DNA from: Streptomyces typhae
GTDB taxonomy: Bacteria > Actinomycetota > Actinomycetes > Streptomycetales > Streptomycetaceae
Length of the DNA stretch: 64,000 nucleotides
Assembly: GCF_009755605.1 (NCBI RefSeq)
Contig: NZ_WPNZ01000011.1
Location: forward strand, 1-64,000
Direction: 5' to 3'
The notes under the pieces were generated by a model. It did no database searches. It was not told the origin of the DNA and saw only the letters and a list, made by a program, of their open reading frames with translations. Position 1 is the first letter of the stretch; the number at the start of each line of letters is the position of its first letter. Below are positions 34,732 to 44,416 of this stretch, piece after piece. The position numbers and the translations under genes are program-made.

Positions 34732-36012
34732 TCAACAGTCGGTGTCGGGCTGCCCGATGACGAGGTGATAGGACGCGCGTTCGTCCAGGAGCAGCGGGAC
34801 GAGCGCGCGTGCGGGCTGCCGCAGCGGCACCAGCACGCCCCCGTCGTCCCGCTTCACGGTAACGCCGTGGAGGCCGAGTTCATCCTTGACGTCGGCGAAC
34901 TGTTCCGATGTGAGCCGGTAGGCGCACGCCGGGTCCGCGATGATCTCGCCGGGTTCGGCCGGATCGTTGTCCGCGCCGCCGAGGTACACCGGGCCCCGGT
35001 CGCGCAGTCCGGCGAGCCGGGACGCGGTGCTCGCCGCCTCCAGGCGCCAACGGTGGCTCTCGGCGTACGAGAAGAGGCCGTCGAGTGCGGACAGTTGTGA
35101 GTGGACGCGGCGGCGGTTGTTGAGCGCCTCGTCCTTCTTCTCCGCGTCGGTGAGGGGGTCGACGCGGCTCTCGATGAGGAGGCCCGCGGCGTGCTTGAGG
35201 CCGGAGGCGTTGCGCAGGATGCGTTCCTGGCCGTCGCCCGCGACCTGCTTGACGGGCTCCCCGGTGACCGGGTCGGTCCAGATGCCGTAGGTGCCGGTGG
35301 TGTACCCGTCGGCCTCGGCGGCGGGGCGCACGTAGTCGAGTGAGAGGGCTTTGGCCTCGCGGTGCAGTGCACTGTGCGTGTTGAGGTTGCGCGGCCAGAG
35401 GTCGAAGAGGTCCTTGTCGTAGTACTTGGGTGTGGCGCCGTACTCGTGCAGGTCGTAGACGGCGTCCGGCTGGTGGTCGCGGATGACGGCGGCCATGGCC
35501 CGGCCCTCGGCGGTCTTGAGGGCGATGTGGTCGCGGTTGATGTCGACGCCGTCGGAGTTGCCGCGGGTGTTCGCCGCCCGGCCGTCGGGGTTGGCGGTGG
35601 GCACGACGAGCAGGGTGGTGCGGGACAGGAACCGCCGGGTCTCCTCGTCCTTGGCGTAGGCCAGGTCCCGGACGGTGGTCAGGCAGGCCTCGCGGCCGGA
35701 CGGCTCGTCGCCGTGCTGGCTGCACACGAGGAGCACGGTGCTCGCGGTGCGGCGCTCCCCGATGCGTACGAGCTGCACCGGACGGTCCTGCTTCGTGGTG
35801 CCGATGCGGGACAGCGAGACGCGGTCGGTGGCCTTGTCGACCGTTCTCAGGAGCTGCTGCTCCTCGGCCTGACTCGTCCAGCGCGCCCCGTCGCTCTCCT
35901 CGAAGCCGGTGCGCGGCGGGGCGGGGGACGCCTGTGCGGGGGCCGTGAGCAGCGGCACGGCGAGGACCGCGCAGACACCGCTCAGGGCCAGGGTGCGGAT
36001 GCGGAGGGTCAT
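34732..36012 (-). CDS. Secreted M14 zinc carboxypeptidase
   Basis: 426 residues with a Sec signal peptide (TLRIRTLALSGVCAVLAVPLLTAPAQA, cleavage after about residue 28). Zinc ligands: His100 and Glu103 in SQHGDEPSGRE and His189 in YDLHEYG, as in M14 peptidases; RGNSDGVDINRDH near 150 is the substrate-binding arginine region. The C-terminal ~130 residues are less conserved. It overlaps the upstream PepX-like gene by 4 bases (ATGA), so both are made from one transcript as secreted peptidases that together degrade extracellular peptides. Confidence 0.9.
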   Translation of the reverse strand: MTLRIRTLALSGVCAVLAVPLLTAPAQASPAPPRTGFEESDGARWTSQAEEQQLLRTVDKATDRVSLSRIGTTKQDRPVQLVRIGERRTASTVLLVCSQHGDEPSGREACLTTVRDLAYAKDEETRRFLSRTTLLVVPTANPDGRAANTRGNSDGVDINRDHIALKTAEGRAMAAVIRDHQPDAVYDLHEYGATPKYYDKDLFDLWPRNLNTHSALHREAKALSLDYVRPAAEADGYTTGTYGIWTDPVTGEPVKQVAGDGQERILRNASGLKHAAGLLIESRVDPLTDAEKKDEALNNRRRVHSQLSALDGLFSYAESHRWRLEAASTASRLAGLRDRGPVYLGGADNDPAEPGEIIADPACAYRLTSEQFADVKDELGLHGVTVKRDDGGVLVPLRQPARALVPLLLDERASYHLVIGQPDTDC

Positions 36013-38024
36013 GAGGTGCGGCCTCCAGGTACGGGGGTGATCCGGCGGGGCGGTGCGACACCGTCGAGCCGGGACTCGCGCGGTACGACGGCGTGCGGGG
36101 CGGTGGCCAGCGCCTTGGCGCCGCCGACGAGCGGCACGCGGGCGACGGTACGGGCGAGGTCGACGGTGAGGGTCGGGGTGTCGGCGGGGGCCACGATGAG
36201 GTTCCTGTCGGTGCCGCCGACGATCAGTGCGAGCCGGTGGCCCTTGGGGACGACGTGGTCGGTCGCGGCCAGGTCCAGGGTGATGGTGTAGGGCTTGCCG
36301 GGGGTCAGCGGCTCGCCGTGCAGGTCGGACGCGTGGTTGCCGAGGTCGGCCCAGCCGCGGCTGAAGACGGTGTAGTCGACGTCGGCGGTCCTGGCCCGGG
36401 TGTTCTTGAAGCAGGCGCTGTCGCCGGGGGTGCTCGCGCCCCAGCAGGAGCGTTCGGGCAGCGTGTCGATGCCTTCGTCGTCGTGGGTGTAGTCACGGAT
36501 GGTGCCGGGGCCGATGTCGGCGAGCACGGCCGTCAGATGGGCCGTGGGCGTCGTCGGCGTGACGGTGACCCGTACCTGTGAGGAGCCGGAGACCCGCAGG
36601 TCACGGGCGAGCGGCCGGGTGGTGAAGCCGTTCTTCGCGGGGGTGGCGGTGTCGATCGCCGAGGCCCAGTCGGCCTCGCCGAGCCGCCGGTCGTCGGTGA
36701 AGGTCTCGGTGCCCTTGCCGGGGCGCGTGCCGAGGGCGCCGACGCCGGGCACGGTGCCCTTGGCGGGGCGCAGCGCGGTGGTGGCGGTGTTGCGGGGCGG
36801 CCAGGTGCGGTCGGTGGTCCAGCGGTCGGGGGCGCGCTCGATGTCGGCCATCGGCTCCCGGTCGACGCCGTTCCTCAGGCCGAGCAGTTCGTGGTCGAAC
36901 CAGCGGTGCAGGGTACGCACCCACTCGGCGCGCCGGAAGTCGAAGGGGTCGACGTGCCCGGCCTGGCTGAGCCAGATCTTCCGCTGCACACCGGCGTCGG
37001 CGAGGGCGTCCCACCACTGCCCGAAGTGCTTGGTGCGCACGTTCAGGTCCTGAAGGCCGTGTACGAGGAAGACGCTGGCCTTCACCTTGCGGGCGTCGGG
37101 CACGTGGTCGCGTTCGGTCCACAGCGGGGTCCAGTCGCCGCTGCGGGGCGCCCCGGCGACGAGCTGCTGCTTGACGTGCTCGCAGCGGGCGGCGGCTTCG
37201 GGGCTCTCGACGCCGCGGGCGAGTCGGTCGGGGCCGCCGTTGTACAGCGGGGCGCCCTTGGCGAAGTAGTAGTCGTACCAGGAGGAGATGGCGCCGATCG
37301 GCACGATCGTCTTCAGGCCCTTCACGCCGGTTGCGGCGACGCCGTTGGCGACGGTGCCGTCGTAGCTCTTGCCGATCATCCCGGTGCGGCCGTCGGTCCA
37401 TCCGGCGTCGGCGCGCTGGTCGCCGGTGCGGGTGGTGTAGCCGCGGGCGCGGCCGTTCAGCCAGTCGACGACGGCCTTCGCGGACCGCACGTCGGAGCGG
37501 CCGCCGATGTCGACGCAGCCGTCGGAGCGGTTGGTGCCCGCGAAGTCGACGGCGACGTAGCCGTAGCCGCGGGGCACGAAGTAGTTGTCGTAGTACAGGG
37601 GGAACTGCACGGGGTCGCCGTCGGCGTCGTACGTCTTCTTCTGGCTCTCGTTGCCGCGTCCGCAGCAGGAGTAGTACGGACTCGCGTCCATGATCACGGG
37701 TATCTTCCGGCCCTTGGCCGCGGGTTCGCGGGGCCGGACTATGTCGACGGCGACGCGGTCGGTACGTCCGTCCGCGTCGCCGTCGATCCGGATGTCGACC
37801 CACACGGACTCGCGTATCGCGTCCGTGTAGGAGTAGACGGGTCTGCTCTCCCCGGCCCGGACGGCCGGGTTCTCGGCGCCGGGGGTGCGCGGCGCGGAGT
37901 GGGCGGCGCCGCCCGGCGCCAGGAGGGTGGCGAGCAGGGCGGCGAGCGCCGACGTCAGGAGGGTTCTCCACATCGCTGTGCTCAGCGGGGTCTTCGGGCG
38001 TGTGCGTCGCGCGCGTATCGGCAT
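36009..38024 (-). CDS. Secreted Xaa-Pro dipeptidyl-peptidase family (S15) protein
   Basis: 671 residues from ATG 38024. A basic start and hydrophobic core (TAMWRTLLTSALAALLATLLAPGGAAHSA) form a signal peptide; ATG 37973 (MWRTL) is a credible alternative start. The alpha/beta hydrolase core has the nucleophile GMIGKSYDGTVANGVAATG near 220, the acid in LVHGLQDLNVRTKH and the histidine in SQAGHVDPFDF. A jelly-roll C-terminal domain (about 500-670) completes the X-Pro dipeptidyl-peptidase/CocE architecture. It cleaves N-terminal X-Pro dipeptides in the family. Confidence 0.9.
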   Translation of the reverse strand: MPIRARRTRPKTPLSTAMWRTLLTSALAALLATLLAPGGAAHSAPRTPGAENPAVRAGESRPVYSYTDAIRESVWVDIRIDGDADGRTDRVAVDIVRPREPAAKGRKIPVIMDASPYYSCCGRGNESQKKTYDADGDPVQFPLYYDNYFVPRGYGYVAVDFAGTNRSDGCVDIGGRSDVRSAKAVVDWLNGRARGYTTRTGDQRADAGWTDGRTGMIGKSYDGTVANGVAATGVKGLKTIVPIGAISSWYDYYFAKGAPLYNGGPDRLARGVESPEAAARCEHVKQQLVAGAPRSGDWTPLWTERDHVPDARKVKASVFLVHGLQDLNVRTKHFGQWWDALADAGVQRKIWLSQAGHVDPFDFRRAEWVRTLHRWFDHELLGLRNGVDREPMADIERAPDRWTTDRTWPPRNTATTALRPAKGTVPGVGALGTRPGKGTETFTDDRRLGEADWASAIDTATPAKNGFTTRPLARDLRVSGSSQVRVTVTPTTPTAHLTAVLADIGPGTIRDYTHDDEGIDTLPERSCWGASTPGDSACFKNTRARTADVDYTVFSRGWADLGNHASDLHGEPLTPGKPYTITLDLAATDHVVPKGHRLALIVGGTDRNLIVAPADTPTLTVDLARTVARVPLVGGAKALATAPHAVVPRESRLDGVAPPRRITPVPGGRTS

Positions 38025-38138
38025 GGCGCGGAAGGTACACGCGTCAACTCCTGCCGGAAAGAGGGCCGTACGTGCCGGTGAAAGGTGTGTGGGGCAAGGT
38101 CGCACATGTCGGCCGAATGGCGATCGTGTGACATATGC

Positions 38139-38178
38139 GGCCATGGACATGGCCAGGGGCGACGGTGCTCAATAGGGT
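38139..38178 (+). promoter_or_regulatory. Promoter/operator of the M1 peptidase gene
   Basis: TAGGGT at 38173-38178 is a good -10. The expected -35 region is covered by a perfect 7 bp inverted repeat GGCCATG-GA-CATGGCC (38139-38154), placed like a repressor operator. The leader would be about 105 bases. Confidence 0.4.
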
Positions 38179-38291
38179 CGACGACATCGTGACGTACCGC
38201 GTCGGGCAGGGACGGCGGCCCCGCACCCCGGGGGCCGCCGCGCCGCGTCCTGGCGCAATCGACCGCATCTCATGATGACTTGGAGATATCC

Positions 38292-39830
38292 GTGCACCGC
38301 AGACTCATCGCCCCGGGCGCGCTCGCGGCCTCGCTCGTCCTGCTGGCGATCCCGGCATCGGCCGCCGACTTCTCCCCCGGGGCTCCGGGCGCCGGCGACC
38401 CCTATTACCCGGACGCAGGCAACGGCGGCTACGACGTCTCGCACTACGACCTGCGGCTGAAGTACCAGCCGAAGACGGACCTGTTGGAGGGCACGGCCAC
38501 GCTCCAGGCCACCGCCACACAGAACCTGTCGCGCTTCAACCTGGACTTCGGCCTGAAGGTCAGCGAGGTCCGGGTGAACGGCAAGAAGGCCGCGTTCGCC
38601 AGGACCGGCGAGCAGGAGCTCGAGGTGACCCCGAAGGCGGGCCTGACCAAGGGCAGTTCCCTGTCGGTCGTCGTGAAGTACGCGGGCAAGCCGTCCGAGG
38701 TGAAGATCCACGGCTTCACCGCGTGGCAGCGTACGCCCGACGGCGGCGTCGCGGCCCAGGAGCCGGAGTCGTCGGCCTGGTGGTTCCCGGGCAACGACCA
38801 CCCGCGCGACAAGGCGACGTACGACGTGTCGGTGTCCGTGCCCGACGGTACGCAGGCCATCTCCAACGGCGTGCTCCAGTCGCAGTCCTCCAAGCTGGGC
38901 TGGACCCGCTACAACTGGCGTTCCAACAAGCCGCAGGCCACCTATCTGGCGACGCTCGCCGTGGGCAAATTCGACATCACCACGGACAAGACGGAGAACG
39001 GGCTTCCCGTCCTCAACGCGTACAGCAAGGACCTCGGCGACAACGCGGGCGCGGCGCGCGCCAGCATCGAGCGGACCACCGAGGTCGCGGAGTGGCTGGA
39101 GGAGGTGTTCGGCAAGTACCCCTTCAACGCGCTCGGCGGTTATGTCCCGAACGTCCCCGCGAGCTACGCCCTGGAGACCCAGACGCGGCCGTTCTACGGG
39201 CAGCGGGCCTTCGCCAACGGCTCGAACGTCTCCATCGTGGTGCACGAGCTGGCCCACCAGTGGTACGGCGACAGCGTCTCCGTCGACGGCTGGAAGGACA
39301 TCTGGGTCAACGAGGGCTTCGCCCGCTACAGCCAGTGGCTGTGGTCCGAGAAGGAGGGCGAGGGCACGGCCCAGGAGCTCGCCGACTACGTGTACGCCCA
39401 GAACGCCGCGGACTCCCCCTTCTGGCAGGTCAAGCCGGGCGACCCGGGTCCGGACAACCAGTTCCACATCGCCGTGTACGACCGGGGCGCCCTCGCCCTC
39501 CAGGCGCTGCGCAACGAGATCGGCGACAAGTCCTTCTTCAAGATCCTCAAGGGCTGGCCGCAGGAGCGGGCGTACGGCAACGCCACGGTGCGGGACTTCG
39601 TCTCGTACGCGGAGAAGGTCAGCGGCAAGCCGCTGTCGGGCCTCTTCGACACCTGGCTGTACCAGGTGGGCAAGCCGGGGGCGCCGGCCGCGCGGGACGC
39701 CGGGGTGGCCCGTGCCGCGGGGAAGGCCGCGCCGGTGAAGCCGAAGTCGTGGAAGAAGATCGCCGCGACGAACACGGTGCACGACCACGAGCACGCCGGT
39801 GAGCACGGGTCGGGCCGCGACCGCCACTGA
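38292..39830 (+). CDS. Secreted M1-family metallopeptidase
   Basis: 512 residues from GTG 38292 (MHRRLIAPGALAASLVLLAI, signal peptide cut near PASA-ADF), 5 bases after GGAGAT. The gluzincin site HELAHQWYGD (residues 318-322 for HELAH) with the third zinc ligand Glu 18 residues on in NEGFARYS is intact. The N-terminal beta-domain of aminopeptidase N type is present, but the exopeptidase motif is PASYALETQTRP rather than GAMEN, as in many bacterial secreted relatives. It is shorter than PepN (about 850) because the C-terminal domain is missing; a His-rich tail ends it. Confidence 0.92.
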   Translation: MHRRLIAPGALAASLVLLAIPASAADFSPGAPGAGDPYYPDAGNGGYDVSHYDLRLKYQPKTDLLEGTATLQATATQNLSRFNLDFGLKVSEVRVNGKKAAFARTGEQELEVTPKAGLTKGSSLSVVVKYAGKPSEVKIHGFTAWQRTPDGGVAAQEPESSAWWFPGNDHPRDKATYDVSVSVPDGTQAISNGVLQSQSSKLGWTRYNWRSNKPQATYLATLAVGKFDITTDKTENGLPVLNAYSKDLGDNAGAARASIERTTEVAEWLEEVFGKYPFNALGGYVPNVPASYALETQTRPFYGQRAFANGSNVSIVVHELAHQWYGDSVSVDGWKDIWVNEGFARYSQWLWSEKEGEGTAQELADYVYAQNAADSPFWQVKPGDPGPDNQFHIAVYDRGALALQALRNEIGDKSFFKILKGWPQERAYGNATVRDFVSYAEKVSGKPLSGLFDTWLYQVGKPGAPAARDAGVARAAGKAAPVKPKSWKKIAATNTVHDHEHAGEHGSGRDRH

Positions 39831-39854
39831 CGGTTGCCGTCGGCCCCCGGACAC

Positions 39855-39892
39855 GCCAGTGGGGCGGTACCCCGGGGTACCGCCCCACTGGC
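39855..39892. terminator. 38 bp perfect palindrome between convergent genes
   Basis: Two 19 bp arms meet without a spacer (centre CCCC|GGGG at 39873/39874). Located 24 bp after the M1 peptidase stop and 15 bp before the permease stop, it should terminate both transcripts. Confidence 0.9.
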
Positions 39893-39907
39893 TCCGCCGG
39901 CGGAGAG

Positions 39908-41377
39908 CTACTTGGTGAGGCCGGCCGCTTCGCGGTCCTGCTTGCGGCGGATCGCGTACCAGCCGGCGGTCAGGCCCGCCGCCACGAGCGGGATGAGGAA
40001 GAGCGTCTTGCGGCCCACCTCGGCGTCCTTCCACATCAGGACGAGCACGGCGAGCAGGAAGGCGATGGTGACGTACTGCGTGACGCCGCTGCCGGGGAGG
40101 CGGAAGTCCGGCCTGGTGAGGTGACCCTCCTTGGCTCTGCGGACGAAGGCCAGGTGGCACACCATGATGCTGATCCAGGTGCCGATGATGCCGAGCGAGG
40201 CCACGTTCAGGACGATCTCGAACGCCTTGTCCGGCACGACGCGGTTGAGGGCGACGCCGAGGACACCCACCGACGCGGTGAGCAGGATGCCGCCGTAGGG
40301 CACCTGGTTGCGGTTCATCCTCGCGGTGAACTTGGGCGCCGAGCCCGCCATGGCCATGGAGCGCAGGATGCGGCCGGTGGAGTACAGGCCGGAGTTCAGC
40401 GAGGACATGGCCGCCGTGAGGACGACGAAGTTCATGACGTCGCCCGCGCCGGAGACGCCGATCTTGGAGAGCACGGTGACGAAGGGGCTCTCGTCGGCGG
40501 AGTACACCGAACCGGGGAGCAGCAGCGCGAGCAGCACGACCGAGCCGACGTAGAACACGCCCACGCGCCACATGATCGAGTTCACCGCGCGCGGGACGAC
40601 CTTCTGCGGGTCCTTGGTCTCGCCCGCGGCGACACCGACCAGTTCGAGGGACGCGTACGCGAAGACGACGCCCTGGAGCACGATCACGACCGGCATCAGG
40701 CCGTTCGGCAGGAAGCCGCCGTGGTCGGTGATCATGTTCAGGCCCGGCTTCTCGCCGCCCACGTCGTGCTGGGTGGAGACCAGGAAGATGCCGATGAACA
40801 TGAAGGCCACGAGCGCCGCGACCTTGATGATCGCGAACCAGAACTCCATCTCGCCGAACCACTTCACGGAGATCAGGTTCACGGCGAGGACCACGGCGAG
40901 CGCGGCGAGGGCGAGCACCCACTGCGGGATGTCGGTGAAGAAGCTCCAGTAGTGCGTGTAGAGCGCGATGGCCGTGATGTCGGCGATGCAGGTGGTCGAC
41001 CAGTTGAGGAAGTACATCCAGCCGGCGACGTAGGCGCCCTTCTCGCCCAGGAACTCACGGGCGTAACTCACGAAGGAGCCGGACGAGGGCCGGTACAGGA
41101 CCATCTCGCCGAGGGCACGGACCACGAAGAAGGCGACGATGCCGCACACGAGGTACGCGACGGCGAGCGCGGGACCCGCCGAGTGGAGGCGGCCACCCGC
41201 CCCGAGGAACAGTCCGGTGCCGATCGCGCCACCGATTGCGATCATGTTGACGTGGCGGGCCTTGAGGTCCTTGCTGTAACCGGCGTCGCCCGCGTCCGCG
41301 GGGGCGGCCTGGGCCGCCTGGGCCCCCTGAGACGCAGTGCGGGCGTCCGCAGCCGTGTCTACGGCGTCGTTGCTCAC
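39908..41377 (-). CDS. Amino-acid permease (APC superfamily, AAT family)
   Basis: 489 residues from GTG 41377. After a ~40-residue Ala/Gln-rich start come KARHVNMIAIGGAIGTGLFLGAGGRLHSAGPALAVAYLV (read as HVNMIAIGGAIGTGLFLGAG) and 12 helices, with the AAT-family ALGEMVLYRPSSGSFVSYAREF. It resembles L-asparagine/GABA/aromatic permeases driven by proton symport; the YRPSSGSF and AGWMYFLNWSTTCIADITA segments favour the asparagine-permease group, but the substrate is not certain. Confidence 0.88.
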   Translation of the reverse strand: MSNDAVDTAADARTASQGAQAAQAAPADAGDAGYSKDLKARHVNMIAIGGAIGTGLFLGAGGRLHSAGPALAVAYLVCGIVAFFVVRALGEMVLYRPSSGSFVSYAREFLGEKGAYVAGWMYFLNWSTTCIADITAIALYTHYWSFFTDIPQWVLALAALAVVLAVNLISVKWFGEMEFWFAIIKVAALVAFMFIGIFLVSTQHDVGGEKPGLNMITDHGGFLPNGLMPVVIVLQGVVFAYASLELVGVAAGETKDPQKVVPRAVNSIMWRVGVFYVGSVVLLALLLPGSVYSADESPFVTVLSKIGVSGAGDVMNFVVLTAAMSSLNSGLYSTGRILRSMAMAGSAPKFTARMNRNQVPYGGILLTASVGVLGVALNRVVPDKAFEIVLNVASLGIIGTWISIMVCHLAFVRRAKEGHLTRPDFRLPGSGVTQYVTIAFLLAVLVLMWKDAEVGRKTLFLIPLVAAGLTAGWYAIRRKQDREAAGLTK

Positions 41378-41560
41378 GTGGAAGATCCACTCTGTGGTGC
41401 CCGGAAGAGGTTCCGGGGTCCGGATGTGCTGCGGGCCCGCCACACCCCTGACGTGGGCGGACCAACGCGACACCTTCCCCCGGAGGACCCTCCGGATGCG
41501 GTGGCACAGATCACATAGCGGCACTTCTCACATGGTGGGCGCCCTCTGTACAGCCGCGTG

Positions 41561-43396
41561 TCATGCGGTGTAGAGGCCCTCGATCACGTCCTGGTACCTG
41601 TCCCTGATCACCCTGCGGCGCAGTTTCAGGGACGGCGTCAGCTCCCCGGTCTCGGGGCCCCACTCCTCCGCGAGGAGCCGGTACCGCTTGATCTGCTCGG
41701 TGCGGTTGAGGCGCGCGTTGGCCGCCTCGACGGCACGGGCGATCTCCTCCCGCACGGCGGGGTGGTCCACGAGGCCGGCGGCGGCGCCACCCGGGGCGTC
41801 GATGCCGCGGGCCGCCGCCCACGCCGGGGCCATCTCCTGGTCGAGGACGAGCAGCGCCACCAGATAGGAGCGGCCGTCGCCGTGCACGAGGGCCTGGCCG
41901 ACGAGCGGATGCTCCTTGAGGGCGTTCTCGACGAGGGCGGGCGCCACGTTCTTGCCCGTGGACGTCACGATGATCTCCTTCTTGCGGTCGGTGATCCACA
42001 GGAAGCCGTCGTCGTCGAGCCGCCCCACGTCACCGGTCGCGAACCAGCCGTCCGCGTCCACCAGGGCGTCGACGCCGCCGTCGGCCCGCAGATAGCCGTC
42101 GCACACGAAGGGCCCGCGCACCATGATCTCGCCGTCGTCGGCGACCCGTACCTCCATGCCCGCCAGGGGCTTGCCCACCGAGCCGAGCCGGAAGGCCCCG
42201 GGCCCGTTGGCGGTGACCACACCCGTCGTCTCGGTCAGCCCCCAGGCGTCCATGACCACCAGGCCGAAACCGGCCCAGAACCGGGCCACGTCCACCGGCA
42301 TCGGCGCCGCCGCGCTCGCCGTCCACTGCATCCGGTCGAAACCGGCGAGGGCCAGGACCGGGTCTAGCACCTTCTCCTTGGCCTCCCGGTAGGCCGCCGC
42401 GAGGTCCGCGGACGGCTCCTCGCCGCGCTCGCGGCAGTCCACGTGCGCGCGGGCGACGTCGTTCGCCGCCTCGACCGCACGGCGGCGGTCCTCGGGCAGC
42501 CCGGCGAGCGCGGCCCGCACCCCCGCGGCGAGCTTCTCCCAGACGCGGGGCACCCCGAAGAACTCACGGAGCCGCAGCTCGCGCGCGAGAGCCGCCACCT
42601 GCCCCGGGTCCCGGCACAGGTGGACGGGGGAGGCGCGCAGCAGCGGCAGATAGATGCCGAGCATGCGCTCGGCGATGTGCGCGAACGGCAGGTAGCAGAG
42701 GTGTTCCGCCCGGCCCGGGAACTCGATGGCCGCGTCGAGGGCGACGCCGTTGCCGACGACGTCACGGTGCGTCACGCGCACGCCCTTGGGGTCGCCGGTG
42801 GTGCCCGAGGTGTAGACGACGGTCAGCGGGTCGGTGGCCGCGCACGCGCGCCATGCCTTCTCGAAGGCGTCCGGGTCGAGGAGCCGGGCGCCGCTCGCGA
42901 GCAGGGAGCCGTAGGTGCGGTGCGGCCCGGCGGCGTCCGGGTCGACGACGACCAGCCGCTCCAGGCGCGCGCTCGCCTCGCCCGTGCCCTTGAGGAGGGG
43001 CTCCCAGCGCGGCAGCTCCCGCGCGCCCTCCACGATCGCGAACCGGGCCCGGCTGTGCCGGGCGATGTGCGCGATCTGGCCGGGTGCCGACGTGTTGTAC
43101 ACGGTGACGGGGACGGCGCCCACGTGGACCAGGGCGACGTCGCACAGCCAGTGCTCGGGGCGGTTGGTCATCATCATCAGGACGTGCTCGCCGCGCCGGA
43201 CGCCGAGCGCCGTGAACCCGGTGGCGAGCGCCGCGACCTCGCGGCGCACCTCGCTCCAGGTGCGCGTCGTCGTCGGGCCGTCGTCCTCGCGCCAGGACAG
43301 CGCGGGCAGGTCCGGATGGTCCTCGGCGTTGCGGAGCAGCAGGGCGGGGAAGGTGATGTCGTCCGGGTCCCCGGGAAGTCGCAGGATCGAGGTCAT
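41561..43396 (-). CDS. Long-chain fatty-acid-CoA ligase (AMP-forming)
   Basis: 611 residues from ATG 43396 behind GGAGGCGG. ANL-superfamily motifs: VVYTSGTTGDPKGVRVTHR near 195 (ATP/P-loop), MDAWGLTETTGV near 385, FATGDVGRLDDDGFLWITDRKKEIIVTSTGKNVAP near 450-485 (hinge and A8), with a C-terminal catalytic lysine region LTPSLKLRRRVI. It activates fatty acids as acyl-CoA for the beta-oxidation genes nearby. It is divergent from a MerR-type regulator, 144 bp apart, the likely controller. Confidence 0.92.
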   Translation of the reverse strand: MTSILRLPGDPDDITFPALLLRNAEDHPDLPALSWREDDGPTTTRTWSEVRREVAALATGFTALGVRRGEHVLMMMTNRPEHWLCDVALVHVGAVPVTVYNTSAPGQIAHIARHSRARFAIVEGARELPRWEPLLKGTGEASARLERLVVVDPDAAGPHRTYGSLLASGARLLDPDAFEKAWRACAATDPLTVVYTSGTTGDPKGVRVTHRDVVGNGVALDAAIEFPGRAEHLCYLPFAHIAERMLGIYLPLLRASPVHLCRDPGQVAALARELRLREFFGVPRVWEKLAAGVRAALAGLPEDRRRAVEAANDVARAHVDCRERGEEPSADLAAAYREAKEKVLDPVLALAGFDRMQWTASAAAPMPVDVARFWAGFGLVVMDAWGLTETTGVVTANGPGAFRLGSVGKPLAGMEVRVADDGEIMVRGPFVCDGYLRADGGVDALVDADGWFATGDVGRLDDDGFLWITDRKKEIIVTSTGKNVAPALVENALKEHPLVGQALVHGDGRSYLVALLVLDQEMAPAWAAARGIDAPGGAAAGLVDHPAVREEIARAVEAANARLNRTEQIKRYRLLAEEWGPETGELTPSLKLRRRVIRDRYQDVIEGLYTA

Positions 43397-43462
43397 GAAA
43401 CCGCCTCCTGGCACCGTCGGTTCGCCATTCGCTACGTGGCGTGACTGGCCCGGAGACTTTCA

Positions 43463-43490
43463 CAACAGTGGTGGCACAGCAATACTGTTG
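43463..43490. promoter_or_regulatory. Inverted repeat in the ligase-merR divergent promoter
   Basis: Arms CAACAGT (43463-43469) and ACTGTTG (43484-43490) with a 14-base spacer, midway between the two divergent starts. A MerR dimer binding here could control both genes. Confidence 0.5.
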
Positions 43491-43540
43491 CACCGCATTG
43501 ATGCACGGCGGAGCAACGGCGAAGGGGGTGGCGCGCCGCC

Positions 43541-44308
43541 ATGACGACGGACGCGGAGGAGTCCACGTACGCGGAGGAGTCGACGTACACGGTCGACGAG
43601 CTGGCGGCGCGCGCGGGCGTCACGGTGCGCACGATCCGCTTCTACGGCACGAAGGGGCTGCTGCCCCCACCGGTGATCGGACCGCGCCGCGTGGGCCGCT
43701 ACGGCCCCGGGCACCTCTCGCGTCTCGCCCTCATCGAGGAGTTGCAGCACCAGGGGATGACGCTCGCCGCGATCGAGCGCTATCTGGAGCAGTTGCCGCC
43801 CGGTCTGAGCGCGCACGACCTCGCCATCCACCGTGCGGTGGTGGCCTCGTGGGCGCCGGACGCGCCGGAGGACATGTCCCGTGCGGAGCTTGAGCGCCGG
43901 GCGGGCCGTGCCCTGTCGGACGCGGACGTGGAGCGGCTCGCGGCGATGGGGGTGGTCGCCACCCGTGACGGGGCCGACGACCGTGACGAGGGCGCCGACC
44001 GGCTACGGGTGGACACCGGCCTCCTGCGCCTCGGCGTGCAGTTGCTCGGCGTGCCCATCGCGCACGAGACGATCCTGGCCTCGCGGACCGTCCTGATGGA
44101 CCACGCGCGCTCGGCGGCGCACGAGCTGTCGCGGCTGTTCCGCGACGAGGTGTCGGACTCCTGCCGGGAGGGCGAGTCCGACCCCGAGCACGTGGCGGCG
44201 ATGCGGTCGCTCTCCGCGCACATGCAGCCGATGGTGGTGCAGGCCCTCGTCACGGCGTTCCAGCGGTCGCTCAAGGAAGAGCTCAAGGAGTGGCTCACCG
44301 AGAGCTGA
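43541..44308 (+). CDS. MerR-family transcriptional regulator
   Basis: 255 residues. After an N-terminal duplication (AEESTYAEESTY) comes the winged helix YTVDELAARAGVTVRTIRFYGTKGLLPPP..GRYGPGHLSRLALIEELQHQGMTLAAIERYL. The usual first-helix contact RYYE is RFYG here. The C-terminal ~150 residues are a helical effector domain without the Cys pattern of metal-sensing MerR proteins. Neighbours suggest control of fatty-acid use, with an acyl-CoA-type ligand as inference. Confidence 0.88.
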   Translation: MTTDAEESTYAEESTYTVDELAARAGVTVRTIRFYGTKGLLPPPVIGPRRVGRYGPGHLSRLALIEELQHQGMTLAAIERYLEQLPPGLSAHDLAIHRAVVASWAPDAPEDMSRAELERRAGRALSDADVERLAAMGVVATRDGADDRDEGADRLRVDTGLLRLGVQLLGVPIAHETILASRTVLMDHARSAAHELSRLFRDEVSDSCREGESDPEHVAAMRSLSAHMQPMVVQALVTAFQRSLKEELKEWLTES

Positions 44309-44340
44309 GGGAGTGGCTCGGGCAGACCCGGGCCACTCCC
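44309..44340. terminator. Hairpin directly after the merR stop
   Basis: GGGAGTGGC-T-CGGG / CCCG-G-GCCACTCCC with a CAGA loop: 13 pairs plus one T-G wobble. It starts at the base after the merR stop and faces the convergent FadB-type gene; likely bidirectional. Confidence 0.9.
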
Positions 44341-44416
44341 CCGCACTCCACACCCCGTGCGCCGCACGCCCCGCGCCGCAGGCGGCAGACGGCGGGCGGC
44401 AGATGGCAGGCGACGG

